Shown here: piece after piece, positions 45,181-54,210 of the stretch
Layout of the letters: each line of letters starts with the position of its first letter
How positions within the stretch are numbered: the stretch's first letter is position 1
NCBI RefSeq assembly: GCF_900113665.1
Contig: NZ_FOQD01000022.1
Span: 1 to 64,000 of the forward strand
Direction: 5' to 3'
From: Planctomicrobium piriforme
Lineage (GTDB): Bacteria; Planctomycetota; Planctomycetia; Planctomycetales; Planctomycetaceae
DNA length: 64,000 nucleotides
Notes under the pieces: generated by a model
What the model saw: only the letters and a program-made list of their open reading frames with translations
The model's database searches: none
Told to the model about the DNA's origin: nothing
Position numbers and translations under genes: made by a program

Positions 45181-46209
45181 TTATGGCTGCAGCGGCCCGC
45201 CAGAAAAGTTGGTGATGTTGTCGCGCTCGTTCAGTCGAGTGGATGGTAGCGGCGTTCCGGATGCATATTCTCCTCCCGAACCATATTCGTTATCAAATCC
45301 CGGCGAGATGATCTGAAAACTTTTCTGGTTGTGAGGAATCACCACGTTTGACTTGTAATAGGTGATAAAGGTGAGAGGCGAGAGGTCGTTGTTGTTGGTG
45401 GTGATATTGGCGCCCGAGAAATTATATCCTCTCCCTCCGTAGCTGCTGATGTAGAGATACGGTGCAATTTGATTCGGCAAGGGGTCGAGATATTCAGGCA
45501 TCACCCCGGACGTGCTGCTCGCTGTGGTTCCATCTTTCAGTCTCCCTGAGTCGAATTCAATGAACGGGCCCACACGAGTCCCTCCCCGGCTAAACGGCTT
45601 CGAAGGGTTTGTGGAGAACCCAAGTGGAGCCCAAATCGTGGGAGTATTGGGGGACTCCGAGCCGGCCGTGCCATCTTGAGCAACGATCTGACCACTTGAA
45701 TTAGCGGTAGCGCAGACCCCCCCAAGGAAGAACACAAGACACTCCGGGCCGTTCAAGGTGTATATTTCATTGGGAGTACCGTTGCCGTTCACGTCTCCAA
45801 GATCGACCGAAGTGTCGACGTTAGGCCAAAGCTGGCGAATGGTGGCCAATGCATTTTTGTCCGCCGTTGATGTCCCCCAGTCCGAAGCGCGTTCGCAAAT
45901 TTTGAAGCTGCTTGGAACCTCTGCACCATTAAACTTCAATTTGAAATCGGCAATTGCCTTTTCGAGGTTTTTAATATCAATTGTCACCTGAGCTTCACGA
46001 GCAGTTCTACGCACATTATTAATCGCCGGCAGGAGCATGGCCACCAGAATCGCCATAATCAGAATCACAACGATCAGCTCGACCAGCGTGAAGCCGCTGC
46101 GAGGCTTGAGGCTTGAGGCGTGAGGCGTTAGGGGCAGACCAAACTCGCGGCACCGCGCCTGCGGCGGGGCTGTTTCGCGAAGGTCGATGCTGATTGGCGA
46201 ACGCTGCAT
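45181..46209 (-). CDS. Type II secretion pseudopilin with repeat-encoded leader
   Basis: 342 residues from ATG 46209. The leader is unusually long (about 38 residues), ending in KPRSG before FTLVELIVVILIMAILVAML. Part of that leader (TPHASSLKP) is encoded by the heptad repeat at 46101-46128. The mature helix continues RTAREAQVTIDIKNLEKAIADFKLKF, typical of GspG-like major pseudopilins. It is the first pseudopilin gene after GspF, separated from it by a 381-bp gap with repeats, so it may head a separate transcript. Confidence 0.86.
   Translation of the reverse strand: MQRSPISIDLRETAPPQARCREFGLPLTPHASSLKPRSGFTLVELIVVILIMAILVAMLLPAINNVRRTAREAQVTIDIKNLEKAIADFKLKFNGAEVPSSFKICERASDWGTSTADKNALATIRQLWPNVDTSVDLGDVNGNGTPNEIYTLNGPECLVFFLGGVCATANSSGQIVAQDGTAGSESPNTPTIWAPLGFSTNPSKPFSRGGTRVGPFIEFDSGRLKDGTTASSTSGVMPEYLDPLPNQIAPYLYISSYGGRGYNFSGANITTNNNDLSPLTFITYYKSNVVIPHNQKSFQIISPGFDNEYGSGGEYASGTPLPSTRLNERDNITNFSGGPLQP
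46101..46128. repeat. Heptad repeat inside a pseudopilin leader
   Basis: Four consecutive 7-mers: GAGGCTT, GAGGCTT, GAGGCGT, GAGGCGT, then a decayed fifth (TAGGGGC). It is the reverse complement of the CTCAAGC/CTCACGC block at 29483-29517, but here lies within a reading frame. Confidence 0.85.
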
Positions 46210-46230
46210 GGGGGTGGCCTTTGGCCTGAG

Positions 46231-46582
46231 TTAGGCTTCAGGAACTAGGAATTAGGAGTTTGGGGGCAAGAGTTCGGAAATTGACTCTGACCCGATTTCT
46301 GCTTCGCACTTGCAACTGAACTCAGGTGCTGCAAAAAGCAGCGAGGTGGTGCTTTGATGCACAGTCGATCTGAATGGCCTGCGTTGTTGTAAGTCGTTTA
46401 CTACTTAGTTTGTTACGCCGCTTCTGGTAATGCAGGTTGTGTGCCGCTGGGAAGGCGTGAGGCTTGAGGGGGACAGGCTTGAGGAAATTCCTCGGACCTC
46501 GAACTCATAACTCTTTCTCGCACACATTCAGTGTGCGGTTAAACGAATCTCCTCTGGCTCTGAACACTCGTCACTGGGCTCT
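46231..46582. repeat. Heptad repeat blocks between gspF and the pseudopilin genes
   Basis: 46231-46265: TTAGGCT, TCAGGAA, CTAGGAA, TTAGGAG, TTTGGGG. 46452-46484: AAGGCGT, GAGGCTT, GAGGGGG, then an 8-base unit and GAGG. 46555-46582, reversed: AGAGCCC, AGTGACG, AGTGTTC, AGAGCCA, the same family as 29393-29420. The rest of the 381-bp gap holds nothing else I recognise. Confidence 0.8.
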
Positions 46583-46590
46583 CGACTCTC

Positions 46591-47850
46591 TCACGACAGA
46601 TCGTTCAGCAGTTTCACCAGCGGCATGAACAGGGCGATGACGATGAACCCCACGATCAACCCGAGGATCACCACCATCAGCGGTTCGAGCATGTTGATGA
46701 GGCCTTCGACGAGGACCGACACTTCTTCGTCGTACACGTCGGCGACCTTATACAGCATGTTATCCAGGGCACCGGTTTCTTCACCGACGTCGACCATGTT
46801 CACCACCAGGTCGTCGACGATTCTGGTTTCACGCAGGGGGACCGCCATCGATTCCCCTTCGCGAATGGACGAGTGAATATGCTCGAACGCCTTGCGAAAC
46901 ACCTCGTTGCCTGCGGTGTCGCGGGCAATGGAGAGGGCTTCGAGAATCGGCACGCCGGACGCGATGAGCGTGCCGAGTGTTCGACACGTTCTGGCGACCG
47001 TCGATTTGGAGACGATCTGGCCCATGAGCGGTATTTTTAAGATCACCCGGTCCATAATGTAGGCGCCGGTTTTGTTCTTTTTCACGATCTTATAGAAGAT
47101 GACGATACTGATCGGGATCACGGGGATCAGGAACCAGTAATTGACGACCGCGTCGCTGATCGTGATCAGGGCAACGGTGATGCCGGGGAGTTCCACGCCG
47201 AAGTCGTTAAAGATCGCCTTAAACTTCGGAATAATGAACACCATGATGAACCCGACGATGGCGGTCGCCACGGTGATGACCGCGACGGGGTAAATCATGG
47301 CCCCCTGGACTTTTCGCTTCAGGCTTTGGGCACGTTCCTTGAACTCGGCAAGTCGCTGGAGAATGACTTCGAGTGCACCGCCTGCCTCGCCGGCTTTCAC
47401 CATGTTGACGTACAGGTTGTCGAACGCCTTGGGTTGTTTGGCCATGGCTTCGGACAGAGTGTTGCCGGACTCGACGTCTTCGATGACGCCCATCAGTGCG
47501 TTTTTCAGCGCGCCGGGTTTCGCCTGACCTTCGAGGATGCGGAGGCTGCGGAGAATCGGCAGGCCGGCGTCTTGCAGGGTGGAGAGCTGCCGGGTGAAGG
47601 CGGTGAGCTTTTTGGCGCTGACGCCGCCGATGGTGAACGTCTGCTTTTTGCGATTGGCGGCCGTCTGCTGTTTGGCGCCGGTCTTGGTTTTGTCGTCCTT
47701 CTTTTTGCGCTGGGTCTTCTCCGTGATTTTCGTCACAAAGAAGCCCTTTTCGCGGATCATCTGCTGCGCTTCGGCCTCCGACGGGGCATCGATCGTTTCC
47801 TTGATCTCAAGGCCCGTGTTGTCCATCGCTTCATATTGGAAAACCGGCAT
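46591..47850 (-). CDS. gspF: Type II secretion/type IV pilus inner-membrane platform protein GspF/PilC
   Basis: 419 residues from ATG 47850 (TTG 47856 lies two codons upstream). Classical GspF: N-terminal VFQYEAMDNTG, a Lys-rich linker (~50-80), then two homologous domains, the first starting AFTRQLSTLQDAGLPILRSL and ending in a transmembrane segment (PVAVITVATAIVGFIMVF). The second contains ARTCRTLGTLIASGVPILEA, MVDVGEETGALDNML and a C-terminal transmembrane segment (LMVVILGLIVGFIVIALFM). It forms the inner-membrane base on which the ATPases act. Confidence 0.95.
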   Translation of the reverse strand: MPVFQYEAMDNTGLEIKETIDAPSEAEAQQMIREKGFFVTKITEKTQRKKKDDKTKTGAKQQTAANRKKQTFTIGGVSAKKLTAFTRQLSTLQDAGLPILRSLRILEGQAKPGALKNALMGVIEDVESGNTLSEAMAKQPKAFDNLYVNMVKAGEAGGALEVILQRLAEFKERAQSLKRKVQGAMIYPVAVITVATAIVGFIMVFIIPKFKAIFNDFGVELPGITVALITISDAVVNYWFLIPVIPISIVIFYKIVKKNKTGAYIMDRVILKIPLMGQIVSKSTVARTCRTLGTLIASGVPILEALSIARDTAGNEVFRKAFEHIHSSIREGESMAVPLRETRIVDDLVVNMVDVGEETGALDNMLYKVADVYDEEVSVLVEGLINMLEPLMVVILGLIVGFIVIALFMPLVKLLNDLS

Positions 47851-47870
47851 TGGCAAACTCCGTAAAGCTT

Positions 47871-47898
47871 TCAGCAGTCAGCAATCAGCTGTCAGCAA
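47871..47898. repeat. Heptad repeat between gspE and gspF
   Basis: Four consecutive 7-mers: TCAGCAG, TCAGCAA, TCAGCTG, TCAGCAA, in the 90-bp gap. Confidence 0.85.
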
Positions 47899-47940
47899 AA
47901 AAACACGTTCAACGCTTAGCACTCGTTACTCAACTCTGTA

Positions 47941-49662
47941 TCACTCGCCGTCATCCATGACTGTTTCGCGGACGATTTCGTCGATGGTGGTGATGCCGTC
48001 GAAGATCAGCTTGAGGCCGGCCTCGCGGAGGGTCGTCATCCCCTGGCTGCGGGCGAGGTTTCGCATTTCGTCGACGGAGGCATCCGAGGAGATCATGTCG
48101 CGGATTTCGTCATTGATGGTCAGCAGTTCGTACAGTCCGGTGCGGCCCTTGTAGCCGGAGTTGTTGCAACGCTGGCAACCTTTGCCGTAATAGAATTTGT
48201 AGCGCCGAGCCTGTTCCAGGGGAAGCTGGAGCTCCATTAACAGCTCATCGCTGGGCTCAAACTCCGTTCGGCACTCGACGCAAATGCGGCGGACCAGTCG
48301 CTGTGCGAGCACCGCTTCGACCGTCGCGGTAATGAGGAACGGCGGGATGCCCATGTCGCGGAGTCGGGTGACCGCGGACGGGGCGTCGTTGGTGTGCAAT
48401 GTCGAGAACACAAGGTGGCCGGTGAGGGAGCTTTGGACCGCGATTTCGGCGGTTTCAAAGTCGCGGATCTCGCCCACGAGGATTTTGTCAGGGTCGTGGC
48501 GGAGGATCGCGCGGAGGGCCTTGGCGAACGTGACGTCAATTTCGGAGTTGATCGGCACCTGAATCAGCCCGTCGATGTCGTATTCGATGGGGTCTTCGGT
48601 GGTGATAATCTTGGTTTCGATGTCGTTGAGTTCGTTGAGCGCCGAATACAGGGTGGTCGTTTTGCCGGAACCGGTCGGCCCGGTGACGAGCACGATGCCG
48701 TTGGGACGGTCGATCATTTCGCGGAACCGCGACAAGATTTGCGGGTCCATGCCGATTTTGCCGAGGTCGAGCTGCACCACGGTGCGGTCCAGCACCCGCA
48801 TGACCACCGCTTCGCCGAACATGGTGGGGAGGACGCTGACGCGCAAGTCGACGGAGTTGCCGCCGACGTTGAGTTCGATACGGCCGTCTTGCGGCATCCG
48901 GCGTTCGGCGATGTCGAGGTTCGCCATGACTTTGATACGGCTGACGATGGCGGACGCGAGATGCCGCGGAGGCGGAACCATCTCGTAGAGCACGCCGTCG
49001 GCGCGGACGCGAATCTTGAATTCGTCTTCGAAGGGCTCGAAGTGAATGTCGCTCGCCTGGTCTTTGATGGCCAGCAGAATGACCATGTTGAGCAGCTTGC
49101 GGATGGGGTGGGAGCTGGAGATTTCATCCTCGCCTCCCAGTTCGATCGGACCGCGCTTCTCGTTCAGGGACTTATTGCCCATCTCGAGGTTTTCGAGCTC
49201 CCCCATGAGCCCTTCCATATCGTCTTCGGTGCGGCTGGCATAGTGCCGGGCAATGGCCGCTTCGACTTCAGGCATGGAAGAGACGGCGCCGCGGACGTCG
49301 TAGCCGAGGAAGTTCCGCAGATCGTCGAGAGCGGCCAGGTTCTGCGGGTCTGCCATCGCCACTGTGAGGACGTTGTCCTTCAGGGAGATGGGCATGATCT
49401 TGTAGACGCTGGCCATCGTTTCCGGGACGAGTTCCAGCACCTTGGGGAGGATGTTGGTATCAGCCAGATTGACGACCGGCATGCCGAACTGTTCGGCGAG
49501 CGCTTCGGTAACCTGTGCTTCGGTGACGAGGCCCATCCGCTTGGCGACCTGTCCGATCACCTCGCCGGGACTTTTCTTCTGCTCTTCAAGAATGTCCCAG
49601 AGGTTGTCTTCGGTTAGATAACCGAGGTCGACCAGGATCTGTCCGAGTTTACGTTGGGCCAT
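47941..49662 (-). CDS. gspE: Type II secretion ATPase GspE/PilB
   Basis: 573 residues from ATG 49662 (MAQRKLGQILVDLGYL). An N-terminal MshEN-type domain covers ~1-150. The ATPase core has Walker A GPTGSGKTTTLYSAL (~330), the Asp box, Walker B ILVGEIRDFETAEIA and the His box (GHLVFSTLHTND). The zinc-binding four-Cys motif is complete (CVEC then CQRC). It powers pseudopilus assembly. It lies upstream of gspF with a 90-bp gap and downstream of pilT. Confidence 0.95.
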   Translation of the reverse strand: MAQRKLGQILVDLGYLTEDNLWDILEEQKKSPGEVIGQVAKRMGLVTEAQVTEALAEQFGMPVVNLADTNILPKVLELVPETMASVYKIMPISLKDNVLTVAMADPQNLAALDDLRNFLGYDVRGAVSSMPEVEAAIARHYASRTEDDMEGLMGELENLEMGNKSLNEKRGPIELGGEDEISSSHPIRKLLNMVILLAIKDQASDIHFEPFEDEFKIRVRADGVLYEMVPPPRHLASAIVSRIKVMANLDIAERRMPQDGRIELNVGGNSVDLRVSVLPTMFGEAVVMRVLDRTVVQLDLGKIGMDPQILSRFREMIDRPNGIVLVTGPTGSGKTTTLYSALNELNDIETKIITTEDPIEYDIDGLIQVPINSEIDVTFAKALRAILRHDPDKILVGEIRDFETAEIAVQSSLTGHLVFSTLHTNDAPSAVTRLRDMGIPPFLITATVEAVLAQRLVRRICVECRTEFEPSDELLMELQLPLEQARRYKFYYGKGCQRCNNSGYKGRTGLYELLTINDEIRDMISSDASVDEMRNLARSQGMTTLREAGLKLIFDGITTIDEIVRETVMDDGE

Positions 49663-49818
49663 GACTGGCGGTCCTGCTGCCGTGCGAGCGACGGAATTCG
49701 AAGGCTGTCAGATTGAAGTGATTGAAGTTCGTGAGACCGAAACCTGAAACGGCGTCGGTCGAGAAGTGATTACTGAAAATGATACGGAGCTGCCCTCGCC
49801 GAGTAAAAATAAGGACGC

Positions 49819-50931
49819 CTATTCGTCGTCGTCCTCTTCTTCGCCTTCCTCGTCGAGAACTCCCTTTTTCGCATTGGCGATGCGGGCTTTCAGTTCGCCC
49901 GGGTTATTCGATTTGGTGACGACGTCTTTCTCATCGCAGAGGTCTTTGCGCCACAGGTCAAACAGGGCGTCGTCGAGCAACTGCATGCCGTATTTGCGTC
50001 CAGTCTGGATCGACGAATTGATACGAAACGTCTTGGCTTCGCGGATCAGGTTCGCGATGGCGGGCGTCACGACCAGCATTTCATACGCAGCCACAAGCCC
50101 CTTAGGTTTGCGCGGGAGCAGGGCCTGACTGAGAATGCCGATGATGGCATTCGCCAACTGGGTGCGAATCTGTTCCTGCTGGCTGGTTGGGAACACGTCG
50201 ATGATGCGGTCCACTGTCCCCTGGGCACCGGTCGTGTGCAGGGTTCCGAACACGACGTGGCCGGTTTCGGCCGCGGTGATGGCCGAACCAATCGTTTCCA
50301 GATCGCGCATTTCCCCCACGAGGATGATGTCGGGGTCCATACGCAGGGCGCGACGCAGGGCTTCCGGGAAGCTGGGAACGTCGACACCGACTTCACGCTG
50401 ATTAATCGTCGATTTTTTGTGCTGGTGGTAGTACTCGATCGGGTCTTCGAGCGTGATGATGTGGTGTTGTTCGTGTTCGTTGATGTGATTGATCATGCTC
50501 GCGAGCGAGGTTGTCTTGCCGGAACCGGTCGGACCGGTCACCAGAAACAGACCGCGGGGGCGGGCGATGAGATCGCCAATGATCGGAGGCAGGCCCAACT
50601 GCTCGAACGTGAGAAACTCGTTGGGAACGCGACGCAGCACCATGCCGATCATCCCGCGCTGTTTGAACACGGCCACGCGAAATCGGGCTTTGTCGCCGAA
50701 GGCGAACCCGAAGTCGGTCCCCCCTTTTTCCTGCAGCTCCTGCTGATTGCGCTCGGGCGTGATACTTTTCATCAGGGCCGAGGTGTCTTCGCCGTCCAGG
50801 GACTTGGTATCGAGCCGCTGCATGCGTCCGGAAAGACGGACCACCGGGGGCTGACCTGCGGTAATGTGCAGGTCGCTGACCTTCTCCCGGACGACCGTTT
50901 CCAGCAGCTTATCGATCTGAACTGTGGCCAT
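49819..50931 (-). CDS. pilT: Twitching motility/retraction ATPase PilT
   Basis: 370 residues from ATG 50931, preceded by GGGGA; a start at 50967 is also open. Short N-terminal PAS-like domain (VSDLHITAGQPPVVRLSG), Walker A GPTGSGKTTSLASM, ILVGEMRDLETIGSA, His box HVVFGTLHTTGAQGTVDRI and a PilT-type AIANLIREAKTFRINS with GRKYGMQLLDDALF. The C-terminus is strongly acidic (EEGEEEDDDE). PilT disassembles type IV pili; its presence implies a dynamic pilus and not only a secretion system. Confidence 0.95.
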   Translation of the reverse strand: MATVQIDKLLETVVREKVSDLHITAGQPPVVRLSGRMQRLDTKSLDGEDTSALMKSITPERNQQELQEKGGTDFGFAFGDKARFRVAVFKQRGMIGMVLRRVPNEFLTFEQLGLPPIIGDLIARPRGLFLVTGPTGSGKTTSLASMINHINEHEQHHIITLEDPIEYYHQHKKSTINQREVGVDVPSFPEALRRALRMDPDIILVGEMRDLETIGSAITAAETGHVVFGTLHTTGAQGTVDRIIDVFPTSQQEQIRTQLANAIIGILSQALLPRKPKGLVAAYEMLVVTPAIANLIREAKTFRINSSIQTGRKYGMQLLDDALFDLWRKDLCDEKDVVTKSNNPGELKARIANAKKGVLDEEGEEEDDDE

Positions 50932-51383
50932 TGAGATCCCCGTTGCAGCCGATTTGACCTGCTGCAACCAACGTGATTCACGCTGCTGAAAACCTTTGCA
51001 ACGTGAGAGAACCTGGAAAGTTTGCCGTTTCTAGAAACGTCTGAGCCGACGAAACGCCAGGGACAGAACGCCTTGGCGGTAGTTGATTATTGCCATTTCT
51101 GCCGCAGAAAGCGACTTGGACGCCCCCTGAAAACCGGGCATCGCCAATTCTTAACCAGCAGCCCTGATTGCATCTGGGACGCCTGAGGGCCAATTTTGAT
51201 GCCGTTTCGGCCTGACTGAAAAGTGGACAAACAGTCAGCGATTCTGCGTCTAGTATCACAACAGGCCGTTTCGCCGAGACTTTTCGCCTGCCGTATCCGC
51301 CGGGTGGCGGGATGGAGTTCTTCCGCATCGAGCAGTGCCGAGAACCGCCTGTCCGGCACCACCCTTCGTCCGCAACAAGCCCA
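50932..51383. other. Intergenic between two ATPase genes, nothing recognised
   Basis: About 450 bases between the first GspE/PilB gene and pilT, both minus strand. No gene could be supported. The length suggests a separate promoter for pilT, but I see no clear promoter or terminator. Confidence 0.4.
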
Positions 51384-53084
51384 TCAATGCCCGCCGCTGC
51401 GGAGCTTGTAGGCTTCAGCCAGCGTCGAAATCCCCTCAAGTGCTTTGTCGACGGCATCTTCCACCAGCGTCTTCATGCCATACAGACGGGCGGTCCGGCG
51501 GATGTTCTGAGCCGGTTCGCTGCGAAATGCCAGGTCGCGAATGGCGGCGTTAACCATCATCAGCTCGAACACCGCCTTGCGGCCCCGCATGCCGGTGTGC
51601 TGGCAGTGCTTGCACCCCTTCCCGCGACGGAAGGTCGCGTTAGCGACCTGTTCGGGGGTCAGTTCGAAGAACGCCAGCTCGGATGGATCAGGCTGGGTTG
51701 GCTCCCCACACTTAGGACAAACGGTCCGCATCAGACGCTGCGCCATGACCGCCGTGAGGCTTGATGCGACCAGAAATGGCTGTACACCCATATCGATCAA
51801 ACGTGTAATAGCACCGGGCGCATCGTTCGTGTGAAGCGTACTGAATACCAAGTGTCCAGTCAAAGAAGCCTGAATTGCCATTTCGCCGGTCTCCGTATCG
51901 CGAATCTCCCCCACGAGGATCACATTCGGGGCCTGTCGCAACATCGCGCGAATAATCCGCTGGAAGTCGAGTCCGATGTTGTGCTTGACCTCCACCTGAT
52001 TGATCCCCGGCAGGTAGTACTCCACAGGGTCTTCCGCGGTGATGATCTTGCGGTCCGGACGATTCAGTTCCCCGAGGGCACTGTACAACGTGGTGGTCTT
52101 GCCAGATCCGGTCGGCCCGGTCACGAGGAAGATCCCGTTGGGACGGCGGATGACATTGTGGAACCGTCGGTAGTTCTCTTCACTGAACCCGAGGTTCCGA
52201 ATCCCCACTTTGATGTTGTCGCGGTCCAGAATCCGCATGACCAGGGCCTGGCCGTGGTTGGTGGGGAGAATACTGACCCGCAGGTCGATCTCTTTCCCGC
52301 CGGCGCGGGTCTTGACGCGGCCGTCCTGAGGACGGCGTTTTTCCGCAATATCCATACGCCCCATGACTTTAATACGCGAAGTCAGGGCCGCGAGCAGTCG
52401 CCGCGGGGGGCTATCACGCTCCACCAGGTGGCCGTCGATCCGGTACCGGATGCGAATCCGGTCTTCAAACGGCTCAATATGGATGTCGCTGGCCCGCATG
52501 TTCACCGCTTCGTTGAAGATCAGATTCACGAGCTTCACGATCGGCGAGCGTTCTTCGTCCTTCAGGGCCGAAGCGGCGTCGGACATTTCCGTTTCGGTGA
52601 AATCGATCGCCGTTTCCGTAAACTCCATGATCATCGAGTCGACCGACTCCCCTTCGGACTGCCCGTAGTGTCGGTTGATGGCGGCGAGGATTGATTCTTT
52701 CGAGGCGGTTGTCAGGTCGACGTCGCGGTTTAAGATGAATCGCAGTTTGTCGAGCAATTCCAGATTCATCGCGTCGACGACGGCGACGATCATTCGTTCC
52801 CCCTGCATCTCGACCGGGATGCAGGTGTTTTCCCGGGCGACCGACTCGGGCACGAGTTCGATCAGCGTATGCGGGATTTCCATGTTCCCGAGGTCGACGG
52901 TCCCCATCCCGAACGCTTGGGCCTTCTTGGAGGCGACGACGTCAGCGTCGATATAGCCCATCTCAATCAGCACGTCTTCGGGCTGTCTGCCGCGGCGCTT
53001 GGCGATGGCCAGGGCTTCCTGCAGCTGGTCATCGCTGATGGTGCCGTCTGTGACAAAATCGTAAAGCCAATCGTTTCCCGCCAT
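51384..53084 (-). CDS. GspE/PilB family assembly ATPase (second copy)
   Basis: 566 residues from ATG 53084, with AGGA upstream; an ATG 42 bases earlier (53126) is less likely. Same architecture as the GspE at 47941: N-terminal MshEN domain (QPEDVLIEMGYIDADVVAS), Walker A GPTGSGKTTTLYSALGEL, ILVGEIRDTETGEMAIQAS, GHLVFSTLHTNDAPGAITRL and a zinc motif CPKC then CKHC. The two ATPases are about equally long but clearly diverged, so they may drive two different filaments, for example a pilus and a pseudopilus. Confidence 0.93.
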   Translation of the reverse strand: MAGNDWLYDFVTDGTISDDQLQEALAIAKRRGRQPEDVLIEMGYIDADVVASKKAQAFGMGTVDLGNMEIPHTLIELVPESVARENTCIPVEMQGERMIVAVVDAMNLELLDKLRFILNRDVDLTTASKESILAAINRHYGQSEGESVDSMIMEFTETAIDFTETEMSDAASALKDEERSPIVKLVNLIFNEAVNMRASDIHIEPFEDRIRIRYRIDGHLVERDSPPRRLLAALTSRIKVMGRMDIAEKRRPQDGRVKTRAGGKEIDLRVSILPTNHGQALVMRILDRDNIKVGIRNLGFSEENYRRFHNVIRRPNGIFLVTGPTGSGKTTTLYSALGELNRPDRKIITAEDPVEYYLPGINQVEVKHNIGLDFQRIIRAMLRQAPNVILVGEIRDTETGEMAIQASLTGHLVFSTLHTNDAPGAITRLIDMGVQPFLVASSLTAVMAQRLMRTVCPKCGEPTQPDPSELAFFELTPEQVANATFRRGKGCKHCQHTGMRGRKAVFELMMVNAAIRDLAFRSEPAQNIRRTARLYGMKTLVEDAVDKALEGISTLAEAYKLRSGGH

Positions 53085-53569
53085 CTTGGAAAGTCCTCGC
53101 AGGCCCGGAGAGACCGGGCGGATCATGACACCAAGGCGCCAGCGACAGAGATCCTGTCAGCGACCTGGTGGTCGGGGTCGAAGGAAAGGAAGTTGCAGTT
53201 TAAGACTGAAGAGAAGCGGGAGAAAGTCAGAGCAGCCGAGAACCGGTTGCTTTGTGCGGCGTCGAGATCGAGGAAAACCTTACCCGCGAACGCCTCTCTT
53301 CCAGTGTCCGGATGGACAGCTGGGGAGTCAAGTCGTCTCATCCGAGGAAACGTCCCTGACGTCGGGCGTGAGCGGGCCGCGGGGTCCGTGCGGCTCACCG
53401 CTCTCAGCCTGACGTTCCTAGCAAATCCAACCGCCGCAGGAGCGGTCCATTGGCGGTGACGGGATTCTTCGAAGATCGCCTCTCCCCAAGTTCGGCGGAC
53501 ACTGGTAGGCTCAACTCCGGGCGGGCGACTGGGAGAGAGACAAGACAGAAGTGCGACAGAGGCGCAGCG
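53085..53569. other. Intergenic, promoter region of the secretion locus
   Basis: About 485 bases upstream of the first ATPase gene. No intact gene is supported here. It must contain the promoter of the minus-strand ATPase gene. Confidence 0.4.
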
Positions 53570-53704
53570 ATGAATGAACAACGGAGCCCGGAGCCCGCAG
53601 CCCCGGACTGGCGACACGAAATTCTGGCCGCACTGCTTCTCGGCGTCCCTTTGGGTTATCTTTTCGGCCGACTCTTGATCACTTGGCTGCTGCGCGCGGC
53701 CTAA
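53570..53704 (+). CDS. Possible small membrane protein
   Basis: 44 residues from ATG 53570, with GAGG seven bases upstream. A polar N-terminus (MNEQRSPEPAAPDWRHE) is followed by one transmembrane segment (ILAALLLGVPLGYLFGRLL). I do not recognise it, and it is the only plus-strand gene between 32 and 64 kb. It could be real because the start signals and composition are good, but its length makes chance possible. Confidence 0.4.
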   Translation: MNEQRSPEPAAPDWRHEILAALLLGVPLGYLFGRLLITWLLRAA

Positions 53705-53742
53705 GCGGAACGCGCATGCGAGACGGCCGCCTGAGCACTGCG

Positions 53743-53778
53743 CGGTGATCCCTTTCAAAGCGGTGATCCCTTTCAAGC
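53743..53778. repeat. Tandem 18-bp direct repeat
   Basis: CGGTGATCCCTTTCAAAG is followed directly by a second copy differing only at its last two bases. Confidence 0.7.
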
Positions 53779-53894
53779 GGCCGCGGAGCGACGCCCGTCT
53801 GCCGCTCCGCGGGCCGGCCCGCTAATAGCTGCGAAGCCGGGTACGAAGCCCGCTCCACCCAGATTCCTGCAGTGAACATCCAGGCTGTAGTGCT

Positions 53895-54188
53895 TCAGTG
53901 TTGGGGTGGGTTTCCAGATGGGGGCGGCCGCCGACGCGGGTTGCGGCTCTTGTCGAGAATCGCGGCGAGGATCAGTCCGAAGACAACCAGCCGCACCCAG
54001 TAGATCGGGCTGTGCTCGGTCGCGGTCGTCGCCGAGAGCACGAGAGCGACGCGGGTGAGTCCCAGCAGCCAGAAAGCGATCGCGAAGATGCAGAACAAGC
54101 GATCACCGGTCTCGCGCCAGAATCTCAGAAAGAACAGCCCGGCTGTGGCCGAACCCATTGCGATCGCGCCCATAATGAAGTGGTCCAT
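53895..54188 (-). CDS. DUF5985 family small membrane protein
   Basis: 97 residues from ATG 54188. Three hydrophobic segments: FIMGAIAMGSATAGLFFLRF, LFCIFAIAFWLLGLTRVAL and WVRLVVFGLILAAILDKS. The pattern FLRFWRETGDRLF with FWLLGL matches the DUF5985 family. It lies 22 nt downstream of a second DUF5985 gene. Function unknown. It is probably part of the transcript that starts with the HAMP-array kinase. Confidence 0.8.
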   Translation of the reverse strand: MDHFIMGAIAMGSATAGLFFLRFWRETGDRLFCIFAIAFWLLGLTRVALVLSATTATEHSPIYWVRLVVFGLILAAILDKSRNPRRRPPPSGNPPQH

Positions 54189-54210
54189 GCTGTATCACTC
54201 CCGCCGGTGA

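Noticed and set aside
46210..46590. Heptad repeats as a CRISPR or origin (DnaA box) cluster
   Set aside because: The units are 7 bp with no spacers, and none matches a DnaA box.
48394..49617. 407-codon plus-strand frame opposite gspE
   Set aside because: Composition (His-, Asp- and Val-rich) is that of a reverse complement of GC-biased codons; the gspE frame has all family motifs.
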